DNA from: JAJPJX01 sp964568355
Lineage (GTDB): Bacteria > Acidobacteriota > Terriglobia > Bryobacterales > Bryobacteraceae
Direction: 5' to 3'
DNA length: 14,286 nucleotides
Assembly (NCBI GenBank): GCA_964568355.1
Contig: CAZMRK010000247.1
Coordinates: forward strand, 1 to 14,286
A model generated the notes under the pieces. That model was not told the origin of the DNA. It saw only the letters and a list, made by a program, of their open reading frames with translations, and did not search any database. Both the position numbers and the translations under genes were made by a program. Of the stretch, positions 6,523-14,286 are shown in pieces (the stretch's first letter is position 1; each line of letters starts with the position of its first letter).

Positions 6523-8367
6523 TCAGTTGGCCGGCTGCAGGCGGTAACGATAGAGCACCGGCCCGGAGGCGAAGTAGAGCGCTCCATCGCGCAGAGCGAA
6601 CCCCGCGGAGATCGGCTGGGGGGATTTGGCGAGCAGGCGGATGGCATGCGACCGGACGTCGATCTGGAAGATGCCGTCGCGTGCGAGGCCGATAAGGTTG
6701 CCATCCGGCCCTACAGCGACGCTGTTGTAGACGGCGCCGCGGAAGGGGACCGGCTCGCTGTGAACGATTTTGCGTTCCGCCGGATCGAAGACGAACAGAG
6801 TTCGGGCGGCGATGCCGTAGACCAGGTGATTCGGCGCGGAGATGAGGCTGGTGATGGCGGGCGCCCCGGGTACCGGCACCATGTCAAACGTCTTGCGCGA
6901 GTGGCGGATGTCCCAGAGGAAGATGCGCGCCTCTTTCTGAGTGGGATGGCTGCCGCCCCCGCCGCCGATGGTGGTGCCGCCGACCAGCGTATCGCCCAGC
7001 GACGCCAGCGAAACGACGCTCTGGTCCTCGATCAACTGAGGATAGGTGGTGACCTGCTGCTTTTCGACATCCCAGATGGTGAGCGGGCCTCCCAGCTTGC
7101 CGTAGCCGGCGACCGAACCCATGTAGACCCTGCCATCCTTCCCGGCGATCATGGCTTCGGGACGCCAGCCGTGATCTTCTTCGGCGTAATGGGTAAGCAC
7201 GGGATTCGTGCCGGGTTGGAACGGCTGCGCCGGGTCGTAGCTCATGAGCGAGGCAAGGCCGGCATAGGCCGCCATCAGCAGCCGATTGCCCCGGGTGAGA
7301 AAGGAGTAGACTTCTCCGCCGCCCAGGCCGCCGATCTCCTCGAACCTGTGGTTTGCCTCGTCGAGGCGCATGAGATGAATGGGCAGAATGCTGCTGCCGT
7401 AGAGGCGGCTATCGGGACCGAACGCCACGCGGAAGATCGGCAGGGCATTGCCGGAGTAGTCGAAGTGGCGCTGGACCTTCTTCTCAGAGCGTGGATCGGT
7501 GATTTCGATCAAATCGCCATCTACCTTCACGCTGCGGCCATCGCGCAGGCGATTGTTTTCGACGGCGGGAGAGGCTTCCGAGGCGGCGATTGGAGTGGCG
7601 GTCCAGCCATTCAGGCGGAAGTGCTTCTCGCCCACGGCGCCGTAGACTTTGCCATCCTGGCCCACGTGGACGGTAGCCTGGCCGACTACCTGCGCGGCGG
7701 CGGGGAGAATCTCGCGATGTTCGCCGGTGGAGATCTGGTAGGCCGCAATATTGGCCTTGCTGGTACCGATGCCGACGTAGATGAAGTCGCCGGCTCCCGC
7801 GACATAGTGCGCGTATTGTTCGACCGGATCCATGCGGCCAAGATCGTCCAATTTGCCGGACGCCGGATCGTAGCGCACCAGTTTGGCCTGGGGATAGGTG
7901 GCGCCGTAAATCTTGCGGTCGGGCCCGACGGTGACATCCCAGATGTAGCTTTCGGTTTCGCTGGGCCGGCCCAAATCGACCAGTTTCCCGGATTGCGGAT
8001 CCAGTTGCAGGAAATGCGCCCGGGGGAGAGTTCCCAGGTAGACTTTGCCGTCCGGCCCGACGACCATGTTGCGCGCCCCGGATTCGGTGGGAGCAGGATT
8101 CGGAAATACTTGCACGCGGCCGGTTTCCGGATCCACGGCCACTACTTCAATGGTGTTGTTCAGGTATAGATAACTCAAGTACATGCGCTGGCTGCCAGCA
8201 GCCGGGCCGGGGCCGATCGACGACGCGACCAGCGAGCCGAGACCGCGATAGGTAGCCAACTCCTCGAACGTGCCGGAAGCCTCGTTCGGAGGGGCTGCGG
8301 TAGCGAGAGCGACAAACGCCAGCAGGGTTGCGCATGCGGACAAAAAACGAGCGAGTGGTGTGTGCAT
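6523..8367 (-). CDS. Secreted beta-propeller protein of unknown function
   Basis: A 614-residue protein with a Sec signal peptide (residues 1 to about 25, ending ATAA). The rest is a series of propeller blades. Each has a strand of the type GPDGKVYLGT (104-113), GPDRKIYGAT (148-157), GAGDFIYVGI (191-200), with further copies near 235, 340, 425 and 573. Most are followed by a strand such as VRYDPASGKLDDLG. I count at least seven such units, but the length would allow two domains. No catalytic motif is recognised; NHL-, SMP-30- or lyase-type propellers share this general pattern. A TAG immediately before the ATG fixes the start at 8367. No clear ribosome site is seen. It follows the Oar-like receptor gene by 79 bp and precedes the carbonic anhydrase gene by 39 bp, so a shared transcript is likely. 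Confidence 0.8.
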   Translation of the reverse strand: MHTPLARFLSACATLLAFVALATAAPPNEASGTFEELATYRGLGSLVASSIGPGPAAGSQRMYLSYLYLNNTIEVVAVDPETGRVQVFPNPAPTESGARNMVVGPDGKVYLGTLPRAHFLQLDPQSGKLVDLGRPSETESYIWDVTVGPDRKIYGATYPQAKLVRYDPASGKLDDLGRMDPVEQYAHYVAGAGDFIYVGIGTSKANIAAYQISTGEHREILPAAAQVVGQATVHVGQDGKVYGAVGEKHFRLNGWTATPIAASEASPAVENNRLRDGRSVKVDGDLIEITDPRSEKKVQRHFDYSGNALPIFRVAFGPDSRLYGSSILPIHLMRLDEANHRFEEIGGLGGGEVYSFLTRGNRLLMAAYAGLASLMSYDPAQPFQPGTNPVLTHYAEEDHGWRPEAMIAGKDGRVYMGSVAGYGKLGGPLTIWDVEKQQVTTYPQLIEDQSVVSLASLGDTLVGGTTIGGGGGSHPTQKEARIFLWDIRHSRKTFDMVPVPGAPAITSLISAPNHLVYGIAARTLFVFDPAERKIVHSEPVPFRGAVYNSVAVGPDGNLIGLARDGIFQIDVRSHAIRLLAKSPQPISAGFALRDGALYFASGPVLYRYRLQPAN

Positions 8368-8446
8368 CTACTATGCAACTTACAACATCGCCCGAGGCGG
8401 ATGGCGCGGCGGCGGATCAGGAACCCCGGGGCTCTCCGGGCGGATG
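8368..8446. other. Intergenic gap between receptor and propeller genes with weak hairpins
   Basis: This 79-bp gap holds a 5-bp GC stem (CCCGG at 8425-8429 with CCGGG at 8436-8440) just after the receptor stop, and a bulged stem at 8386-8403. Neither is followed by a T-run on the minus strand. They may weaken read-through or protect the upstream mRNA end. I see no clear promoter for the propeller gene here. Confidence 0.25.
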
Positions 8447-11400
8447 TCAAAACATGTACTTCAGCCCCAGTTGGATCACCCGGTTGCCGCTACCACCGAA
8501 GATTTTTCCGGCGGTGGTGTTGGGAAGTCCACCATCGCGTGTGTCCGCAATCGTAGAAGAGGGCGTACCGAGGTTGAAGTGATTCCATGCGTCCAGGAAG
8601 TCGGCGCGAAACTGCAGGCGATGCCGTTCGGTTACGGGAAACCATTTCTGCACCCCGATATCCCAGTTCCAGAAGCCGGGGCCGAAGAAGCCGTTTCGTT
8701 CCGAGTTTCCCCATTGCCATGGCTGTGGCGGCGCAAACGCGGTGGGGTTGAACCAGGAGACGCCGTTGATCACGTCATGCGAGCCGGAATCACGGCCGGA
8801 ACTGATGGAAGCGCCAGATACGGCATCGGCGCGGCCACCCCACCAGCCAATGATGTTGGAAGGCACGGTGAAGGCGACGGAGAATGGCGCGCCGGTGCGA
8901 TAGGTGGTGATGCCGGAGATGGACCAACCTCCGGCGATTGCATCCACAATCCTGCTGCTGGTCGAGAAGCGCCTGTCGCGGCCGAAGGGCAGATCATAGA
9001 GGTAATTGCATACGAAAACCTGGCGCGGCACACTATCCGTATTGCCGTAGTCCGCGTTTTCATTGTTGGGATTTTGCGCGCCGCCGGTGGTGGGCACGTT
9101 GTCGCGGCTGCGCGTGAACGAATACTCGGCTTCTATGAGAAACCCGGCGGCTAGGCGCTTTTTCATCTCCAGTTGAAGCTGCGTAAAGTTGACTTTACCG
9201 CTGGTCTTGGTGTTGTCGATCTCACCCCAGGGCTGATAGGGACGCTGCGCCTGCAAGGGAACATTGGGCACCTGAATATTGGGCCGATTGATATCCTCCC
9301 TTGAATACAACGCATGGTGCGTCTGCGCGCCGACGTAGGAAGCGCGCACCATCCACTGATTGCCAAACTGCTGCTCCACGGTCAGGTTCCACTGCTGTGT
9401 CGCCGGATTGACGTTGTTGCGCTCGATCATATAAAGCAGGGGATTGGATGGAGGGCCGCTTTGCCCGCTGCTGGGGAAGGGATTTTGAAATGTCACATCC
9501 GGCAGGAAGGGCTCGGCAGGTCTGCCCGGTAGGGCCGAGCTCCAGGTGGATCCGGAGCGCCACGGAGGGTTGAATATGTTGACGTACGCGCTGGCGTTGC
9601 TGCGGTAGAAGTCATAGTAGACGCCCCAGCCACCGCGTATGACGGTCCTGCCCGCGGCAAATGGCCGGTAGGCAAATCCAAAACGGGGCGCGAAATTGTT
9701 TGTGTCGGCAATCGAGTAAGACTTGGGCCAGCCGGCCTGCCGGGTGGTTTCGAACGGGTAGGCCGCAAGTTGGGAGGGGATCGCCAGGGGAGGAGGCGTC
9801 AAAGTGGCCGAGTCTTGCGGAATGGCCAGTTTGTTATTTGCCAGATCGAGGTACGTGACCCGGTCATCCCGCACTTTCCAGGGAGCCTGATAGACGTAGC
9901 GGAGGCCGTAGTTCAGGGTCAGTCGAGGTGTGGCCTGGTAGGTATCCTGCACATAGAACTCCCAGTCGCGCGTGGAGAGTTGATAGTCGGTCAGGGGGCC
10001 GGCGAAGTTCGTGGTCGCAGCGGCGCCCAGCAGGAAATCGGCGAATGCATTGCCCTGCGAGTTCGGCTGACCGGGCCATCCCTTGTTGCCGGTCCACTGT
10101 CCGCTAAAGGTGAAGCCGCCGAGAGGAGTGACCGTAACGCCGGTGAGGGCCTGCCCTCCCTGGCGGGTGTAGTTCTTGTATCCGGTCTCATCCACACCAA
10201 GTTTGAAGGTGTGGCGTCCATGGACCTTGGTGAAGTTGTCGATGAACTCGATATCGTACTGTGGATAGGGATAGCCCTTGCCGTAGTCGGAGAACATGCC
10301 GGTATAGCCGGTCATGCTCATCTGCGGAAGACCCCCGTTGTCCACGATGGGAAGTTGGGGGAAGAGCGAGGCCGGATTGAAGTCGACGTTCTGCCCGTTG
10401 TGGTTGGGAGAGTGGACTACCCAGGCAGCTCGAAATTCGTTGATGGCGGTGGGACTGAAGATATGCGTCTCCGTCAAGCTGATGGCGTAGCCGGTATAGC
10501 CATCGTCCGCACTGTTGCCATAGGCCGCCGGGGTGCTTCCAGAGGCGCGGATCCAGGGAGCGCCGCGCGACCAGTGAAACACGCTGTTGAACGAATCGGA
10601 GGCCGAGATCTGTCCGTCTATCCGGAAATCGACGCCATTGACACCCGCATTATTCGGCACCGGCGCAATGTAGTTGGGTGCGCTGTTGGGAAGCGCGGCC
10701 GAGCTCAGATCGGTCGGCACCGGCAGGTAGGGCAGCAGGGCTTTGGCCTGGGGCGCAATCCTGGATGAGGGGATCTGATTGTTGGGGAACGGAGCGCCGG
10801 TGAAAGGATTGTAGAGCTGCGTCCCGCGGGCGCAAATCCCGGCCGAAAACTGAGAGCACAGCGCGGAGAAGTCGCCGCTACGCATGGCCATGGAGGGCAG
10901 TCTCAGGTTGACGGTGCTCGGGAAAAGATTGCGAATTCCCCGATAGGCACCATAGAAAAAGACGCGGTTCCGAATGATGGGACCACCGAGGTCCGCGCCG
11001 AACTGATTCAGATGGGACGGGGCTCGCGGCTGGCCAGTGGCGTTCAGCAGCAGCGTGTTGGCATTGAGGGCGGTATTCTGCAGAAACTCATAAACCAGCC
11101 CATGCAAGGCGTTGGTCCCCTGTTTGACGACCATCATGACCGAGGCTACGTTGCGATATTCGGCATTCTGATTGCCGCTTTCGATCTTGAACTCTTGCAA
11201 GGAGTCAGGCGCCGGCAGGTTGGCCTCGCCGAAGTTGGCCACGCCGGAAGTTCCGGCTGCGCGGCTGTTGGCCGAATCGTTCACGCTGATCCCGTTCAAA
11301 GTGAAATTCGTACCGCCCCAATAGGAGCTTCCGGAGATCCGGGGATTTGCGCCGGCGGTTTCGACGCCGGGTGCCATCGTGAGGAGGCTGTCGATGGTTC

Positions 11401-11854
11401 GCCCCGCGAGCGGAAGGTCCGAAACCTGGCGGCTACCCAGAGAACTGCCGATCGTATGGCTATCGGTACGGATCATCAAAGACTGGCCGGTTACCTCCAC
11501 GGTTTGTTGCACTCCGCCGACCTGGAGTTTCAGGTCCTGCCGCAAGGTCTGCGCGGAGAGGAGTTGAATATCGGTTACGGTCAAGCTCTGGAATCCGGGG
11601 CACTGCACAGCGACCTCATAGGTGCCGGATAGCAGGTTTGGAATCGAGTAGCTTCCGGAAGTGTCCGTGGCTGTGCGCGCGGTGACTCCCGTTTGCGTGT
11701 TTCGGATGGTGACGGCGGCGTTCGGAATGGCGGCGCCGGATGGATCGGTCACCTGTCCGACCACGGAAGCGGTGATGTTCTGCGCGTAAGAGGCAAGCTG
11801 CGGGAACGCCAATAGCGAGATTACAAGAATCGTTGGGGTGGTGCGGCGGTGCAT
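8447..11854 (-). CDS. Oar-like TonB-dependent outer-membrane receptor
   Basis: A 1135-residue outer-membrane protein of the Oar-like family that is expanded in Acidobacteriota. In order: signal peptide (1-24, cleavage after SYA), a carboxypeptidase-regulatory-like beta-sandwich (about 28-110, VVGQVTDPSGAAIPNAAVTI), a plug-like region (about 110-270), then a large beta-barrel. Family hallmarks are FGADLGGPIIRNRVFFYGAYR-type sequence near 280-300, QQWNLTVEQQFG, and a barrel-closing C-terminal Phe (GLKYMF). Such proteins import or bind large ligands at the expense of TonB; the ligand is unknown. The start at 11854 is preceded by a perfect AGGAGGA site with 9-nt spacing and gives a proper signal peptide, unlike the in-frame ATG at 11896. 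It lies between two beta-propeller genes on the same strand, with an extended -10 box 124 nt upstream. Confidence 0.92.
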   Translation of the reverse strand: MHRRTTPTILVISLLAFPQLASYAQNITASVVGQVTDPSGAAIPNAAVTIRNTQTGVTARTATDTSGSYSIPNLLSGTYEVAVQCPGFQSLTVTDIQLLSAQTLRQDLKLQVGGVQQTVEVTGQSLMIRTDSHTIGSSLGSRQVSDLPLAGRTIDSLLTMAPGVETAGANPRISGSSYWGGTNFTLNGISVNDSANSRAAGTSGVANFGEANLPAPDSLQEFKIESGNQNAEYRNVASVMMVVKQGTNALHGLVYEFLQNTALNANTLLLNATGQPRAPSHLNQFGADLGGPIIRNRVFFYGAYRGIRNLFPSTVNLRLPSMAMRSGDFSALCSQFSAGICARGTQLYNPFTGAPFPNNQIPSSRIAPQAKALLPYLPVPTDLSSAALPNSAPNYIAPVPNNAGVNGVDFRIDGQISASDSFNSVFHWSRGAPWIRASGSTPAAYGNSADDGYTGYAISLTETHIFSPTAINEFRAAWVVHSPNHNGQNVDFNPASLFPQLPIVDNGGLPQMSMTGYTGMFSDYGKGYPYPQYDIEFIDNFTKVHGRHTFKLGVDETGYKNYTRQGGQALTGVTVTPLGGFTFSGQWTGNKGWPGQPNSQGNAFADFLLGAAATTNFAGPLTDYQLSTRDWEFYVQDTYQATPRLTLNYGLRYVYQAPWKVRDDRVTYLDLANNKLAIPQDSATLTPPPLAIPSQLAAYPFETTRQAGWPKSYSIADTNNFAPRFGFAYRPFAAGRTVIRGGWGVYYDFYRSNASAYVNIFNPPWRSGSTWSSALPGRPAEPFLPDVTFQNPFPSSGQSGPPSNPLLYMIERNNVNPATQQWNLTVEQQFGNQWMVRASYVGAQTHHALYSREDINRPNIQVPNVPLQAQRPYQPWGEIDNTKTSGKVNFTQLQLEMKKRLAAGFLIEAEYSFTRSRDNVPTTGGAQNPNNENADYGNTDSVPRQVFVCNYLYDLPFGRDRRFSTSSRIVDAIAGGWSISGITTYRTGAPFSVAFTVPSNIIGWWGGRADAVSGASISSGRDSGSHDVINGVSWFNPTAFAPPQPWQWGNSERNGFFGPGFWNWDIGVQKWFPVTERHRLQFRADFLDAWNHFNLGTPSSTIADTRDGGLPNTTAGKIFGGSGNRVIQLGLKYMF

Positions 11855-11863
11855 ACGCGAGTA

Positions 11864-11870
11864 TCCTCCT
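11864..11870 (-). promoter_or_regulatory. Shine-Dalgarno site deciding the Oar-like receptor start
   Basis: On the minus strand this reads AGGAGGA, 9 nt before the ATG at 11854. It is the strongest well-spaced ribosome site in the window and rules out the longer reading from 11896. Confidence 0.8.
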
Positions 11871-11984
11871 GCCCAGGGAGTGCACTGGTCATTCACCCGG
11901 AGGTGCGTCCTGGCCGCATGGCAGGCCGCTTAACCGTACGTGGGATCCCGCCGGGCCTGGCCCAGCGAAATTGGGATGAGACGA

Positions 11985-11993
11985 ATTCTATCA
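11985..11993 (-). promoter_or_regulatory. Extended -10 promoter element of the Oar-like receptor gene
   Basis: The minus strand reads TGATAGAAT, matching the extended -10 TGnTATAAT at all but one base. Transcription would begin near 11978 and give a leader of about 124 nt before the ATG at 11854. No good -35 is seen. The leader contains several short GC-rich inverted repeats, including CACC/GGTG around a TCCG loop, and CCTGCC that could pair with GGCAGG at the edge of the ribosome site. A dedicated promoter is plausible because the gap to the upstream propeller gene is 255 bp. Confidence 0.4.
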
Positions 11994-12067
11994 CGGCAGG
12001 TGAGAGCAAACGTCTCCGCTCCTGCCGGCGACGCGGCCAGCACACCGAGGAGGGCAACGCCGATGGG

Positions 12068-12083
12068 AAAACGGAGCCGTCCG
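12068..12083 (-). terminator. Weak intrinsic terminator candidate after the propeller gene
   Basis: On the minus strand CGGA-CGGC-TCCG forms a 4-bp stem with a tetraloop followed by TTTT, 26 nt after the stop at 12110. The stem is short and the T-run is only four, so termination would be partial at best. Confidence 0.25.
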
Positions 12084-12109
12084 GCGCTCACCTCTCGTGG
12101 AATGGTGAC

Positions 12110-13330
12110 TTAGTCCAGGCGAACCTGCCAGAGATAGCTGGAGCGCAGGTGATTGTCGTTTTCGCCCAGAAAGAGGTTGTGGTCGCGGTCAATGGCGATT
12201 TCGTGTATGCGGGCCGGACAGTCGTTGATAGACGGGTCAAGGATGTGGGTATAGGTGGTGAGCTGCCCGGTTCGGGTATCGAAGCGGGTCATCTGCGTGT
12301 GGCCTTGCACGCCGCCACCGCCGTAGAGGATGCCGTCGCGGAAAGAGAGGGCGGGAAAGCGGACGGTTCCGATGACGCGGGCGATCTTTTCGACGGCGCC
12401 GTTCTGCGTGTCGATGCGGCAGAGAACCCCCTCGGTGGTTCCCGCATAGACATAGCGTTCGCCGTCGTAGACCATTGCATCGCAGAAGCCGTAGTCCTGT
12501 TTGTGGCGTGTCTCGTTTCGAGCATCTTCGGCGCCGCCCGGCAGGGCTGGGTCGGGGAGCAGTTGCCTCCTGTCATCGGTGCGCGAGAGACCGTGCTCGA
12601 ACCAAACGAAGCGCTGTCCTTCCGGATGATATTTGAAGAGCCGGATGGGAACCTCGCCGGTATTCTCGTCCCACGCGCGGGTTTCGGCGCAGGTGCCCCA
12701 GAGCCAGCCTTCCTTGTCGACCACGGCGTTGTGCGGCTGGGCGAACAGGATCGCGTTGCCTAGATAGGCCAGGTTCTCCGCGCGCCCGCTTGCGATCTCA
12801 TACTGAAACAGAAACTCGGCCGGATAGGTGAAGCCGTAGATGAGACCGCGCTGCCAATCCGCCGCGATGGACTGAATGTAGAGCCGCGGGACGGGGATGG
12901 CCAGGATGTCGTAGCGGCGCACGATGGGATCGTAGTGCACGAGTTTCCCGCCGCCGGCCTCGCGCTGCCGGTCGAGGTCGTGGAGTAGCGACGTGGCAAA
13001 GTAGAAGCCCCCGTCCTTTGGAGACAACAGGAGGGTCCGATGGATCTTGACGTCAAACTCGTCGGCCCACTGGCGCGCGCCCAACGATTCGAAGCGGGCG
13101 TTGGTGGGATCGAAAGAATAGAGCAGATCTCCGTCAATCGTATTCAGGCCACAGTAAACCAGATTGTCGGCGGGGTTCCAGGTGACCGAATCGAAGCTGA
13201 TCCAGCCGTTGCGCCACGCGGGATCGGCGGCCAGTTGCCGGTAGCTCCACCGGCCGGCGATAGTGTCTTTCCATCCTGCCAGCCGGTAGTCGCGCAGTTT
13301 GTACGCTTGAACGGATCGAGGCTTTGCCAT
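12110..13330 (-). CDS. Seven-bladed beta-propeller protein without signal peptide, function unknown
   Basis: A 406-residue protein in which seven propeller blades can be counted from their central strands: near residues 49-60 (VTWNPADNLVYC), 102-113 (LSPKDGGFYFAT), 155-168 (IAADWQRGLIYGFT), 202-213 (AVVDKEGWLWGT), 285-298 (AMVYDGERYVYAGT), 327-338 (ALSFRDGILYGG) and 377-390 (EIAIDRDHNLFLGE). Each is followed by a strand resembling LYSFDP or LVHYDP. A seven-bladed fold is therefore well supported, while function is not; similar propellers include lyases and sugar-binding proteins. Unlike the larger propeller in this window it has no signal peptide, so it may act in the cytoplasm. An in-frame TAA 9 nt upstream leaves ATG 13330 as the only good start. 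The strong AGGAGG site ends only 1 nt before it, which is unusually close. It begins 35 bp after the partial receptor gene and is probably in its operon. Confidence 0.8.
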   Translation of the reverse strand: MAKPRSVQAYKLRDYRLAGWKDTIAGRWSYRQLAADPAWRNGWISFDSVTWNPADNLVYCGLNTIDGDLLYSFDPTNARFESLGARQWADEFDVKIHRTLLLSPKDGGFYFATSLLHDLDRQREAGGGKLVHYDPIVRRYDILAIPVPRLYIQSIAADWQRGLIYGFTYPAEFLFQYEIASGRAENLAYLGNAILFAQPHNAVVDKEGWLWGTCAETRAWDENTGEVPIRLFKYHPEGQRFVWFEHGLSRTDDRRQLLPDPALPGGAEDARNETRHKQDYGFCDAMVYDGERYVYAGTTEGVLCRIDTQNGAVEKIARVIGTVRFPALSFRDGILYGGGGVQGHTQMTRFDTRTGQLTTYTHILDPSINDCPARIHEIAIDRDHNLFLGENDNHLRSSYLWQVRLD

Positions 13331-13365
13331 TCCTCCTTTTTAGTACGAAAGCCGGCGGCTGATGT

Positions 13366-14286
13366 TCAAAACGACAATCGCAGGGCAAATTGCATCTGGC
13401 GCTCCGGGGATACGACGGAGCTGATGGTCCCCGCGTTGGCGTTCCCGATGGTGGCGTTGGGGATGCTGAAATGGGGCGTATTCGACAAGTTGAAGGCTTC
13501 GGCGCGGAACTGAAGGCCGAAGCGCTCGCTGAGGCGGAAGGCACGCGCCAGGCTGAGATCCAGGTTAATCAATCCAGGACCAACCAGAAAGTTGCGGCCG
13601 GCGCTGCCGTAAGTATAGGAAGCCGGCGCCACAAAGGCGGACGTATCAAACCAGTGTGTGGCGGTACGCTGGTCGCGCGGCAGGTTGCCGTCGCCGATGC
13701 GGTTAGGTCGAGCGGTGGTGCCTGTATTGGTGGGGTCAAAGTTCAACGTAGGTGTGAACGGCAAGCCGGTCTGCGCGGTAAAGATGCCGGAGATCTGCCA
13801 GCCGCCGGCGAGCGCGTCCGCTACGGCATTGCTGCTCCACAGCTTCTTGCCGCGACCGAACGGCAACTCGTAGCTCCAGCTTGTGACGACGCGGTGCCGC
13901 ACGTCAAAAGCGGAACTGCCGCGGTTGGCAGCCAGGTTGCGCGGATCTTGCGCTCTCTGATCGGTATCGTTGGGGGCGGGGCTGTCGTCGATGGAATGGC
14001 CGTAGGTATAGGCGGTCAGCAGGCTGAAGCCGCTGGAGAAGCGCCGCTCCAGTTGCAGGAGGAGCGCATTGTAGTTGGATTTCACCAGAGGGGCATATAG
14101 CGAGATGTTGCTCACTCCCGCCTGGATCGGCCGGCGGGCGTCCACATTGCCCGGCCCGGGGACCGGCAGATTGATGTTGTTCGAGTAGTAGAGTTTGCGT
14201 CCGGCGGATCCGGTGTAGCCGGCCTCCAGCACGAACCTTCCGGGAAGCTGCTGCTGGACCGTGTAGTTCCACTGGAAAATGTAGGG
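13366..14286 (-). CDS. Oar-like TonB-dependent receptor, C-terminal part (5'-truncated by window edge)
   Basis: The last 306 residues of a second Oar-like outer-membrane receptor; the frame is open to the right edge, so the N-terminus lies beyond 14286. The GTG at 14232 is an internal Val codon and not a start. Visible hallmarks are FQWNYTVQQQLPG, LEAGYTGSAGRKLYYS, a barrel hairpin TAYTYGHSIDDSP, ALAGGWQISGIFTAQTGLP, FRLSERFGLQFRAEAFN and the closing Phe at the C-terminus (LRLSF). The same landmarks occur in the complete receptor at 8447-11854 (for example AIAGGWSISGITTYRTGAP), so the two are paralogues but clearly diverged. The downstream propeller gene starts 35 bp after its stop, indicating co-transcription. 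The ligand is unknown. Confidence 0.9.
   Translation of the reverse strand, partial: PYIFQWNYTVQQQLPGRFVLEAGYTGSAGRKLYYSNNINLPVPGPGNVDARRPIQAGVSNISLYAPLVKSNYNALLLQLERRFSSGFSLLTAYTYGHSIDDSPAPNDTDQRAQDPRNLAANRGSSAFDVRHRVVTSWSYELPFGRGKKLWSSNAVADALAGGWQISGIFTAQTGLPFTPTLNFDPTNTGTTARPNRIGDGNLPRDQRTATHWFDTSAFVAPASYTYGSAGRNFLVGPGLINLDLSLARAFRLSERFGLQFRAEAFNLSNTPHFSIPNATIGNANAGTISSVVSPERQMQFALRLSF

Noticed and set aside
6646..8169. 507-residue open frame on the plus strand, opposite the secreted propeller gene
   Set aside because: It mirrors the repeated propeller codons of the minus strand (many Asp/Val/Gly/Ala runs). It has no signal or domain, and the minus frame has clear blades and a signal peptide.
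9770..10768. 332-residue open frame on the plus strand, inside the Oar-like receptor gene
   Set aside because: The receptor frame is continuous over 1135 codons with family motifs from end to end; the opposite frame is a GC-driven shadow.
11849..12763. 304-residue open frame on the plus strand crossing the gap between receptor and propeller genes
   Set aside because: More than two thirds lies opposite the seven-bladed propeller gene. No ribosome site, signal or domain is visible, and it runs through the receptor gene's promoter and ribosome site.
13350..13360. AGCCGGCGGCT-type palindrome between the partial receptor and the propeller gene, considered as a terminator
   Set aside because: The stem would have a one-base loop and only three T follow. 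The 35-bp gap fits co-transcription better.

Overview
The window is a GC-rich bacterial chromosome segment with no RNA genes, CRISPR arrays, insertion sequences or phage genes. Two very large Oar-type TonB-dependent receptors (one complete, one cut by the right edge) sit next to secreted beta-propeller proteins, a Tat-exported enolase-superfamily protein, a secreted PSMA-like M28 peptidase and a MauG/CcpA-type di-heme lipoprotein. This mix is typical of Acidobacteriota, most like the Solibacter/Bryobacterales group. The assignment is an inference from gene content, not from a marker gene.

Layout. Positions 1-2032 (+) hold two tandem enolase-superfamily paralogues. The first is cut at its 5' end by the window edge. 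The second overlaps it by 8 nt and begins with a Tat signal. Positions 2048-2111 form a long nested inverted repeat between convergent genes, probably a two-way terminator. Positions 2121-3269 (-) encode a di-heme peroxidase-family lipoprotein. It diverges from a secreted glutamate-carboxypeptidase-II-like metallopeptidase (3394-5658, +) across a 124-bp region with a recognisable -10 box on each strand. A short hairpin at 5666-5691 separates that gene from the next, convergent block.

Positions 5692-14286 are all on the minus strand, read right to left: the C-terminal part of an Oar-like receptor (13366-14286), a seven-bladed beta-propeller without signal peptide (12110-13330), a complete Oar-like receptor (8447-11854), a secreted 614-residue beta-propeller (6523-8367) and a periplasmic alpha-carbonic anhydrase (5692-6483). 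The order receptor, propeller, receptor, propeller is a repeated module. The simplest reading is uptake or surface handling of an unknown ligand by receptor/propeller pairs; nothing in the sequence names the ligand.

Almost every complete product carries an export signal (Tat, Sec or lipoprotein), so the segment mainly equips the cell envelope. I see no clear new defence or mobile system. The most interesting signals are: a 10-bp stem that closes over the carbonic anhydrase start codon; an extended -10 box placed exactly for a leaderless peptidase mRNA; a Tyr at the position where CcpA peroxidases have a Met heme ligand; loss of the glutamate-recognition residues in the PSMA-like peptidase; and an Asp-to-Glu change in the expected catalytic dyad of the second enolase paralogue.
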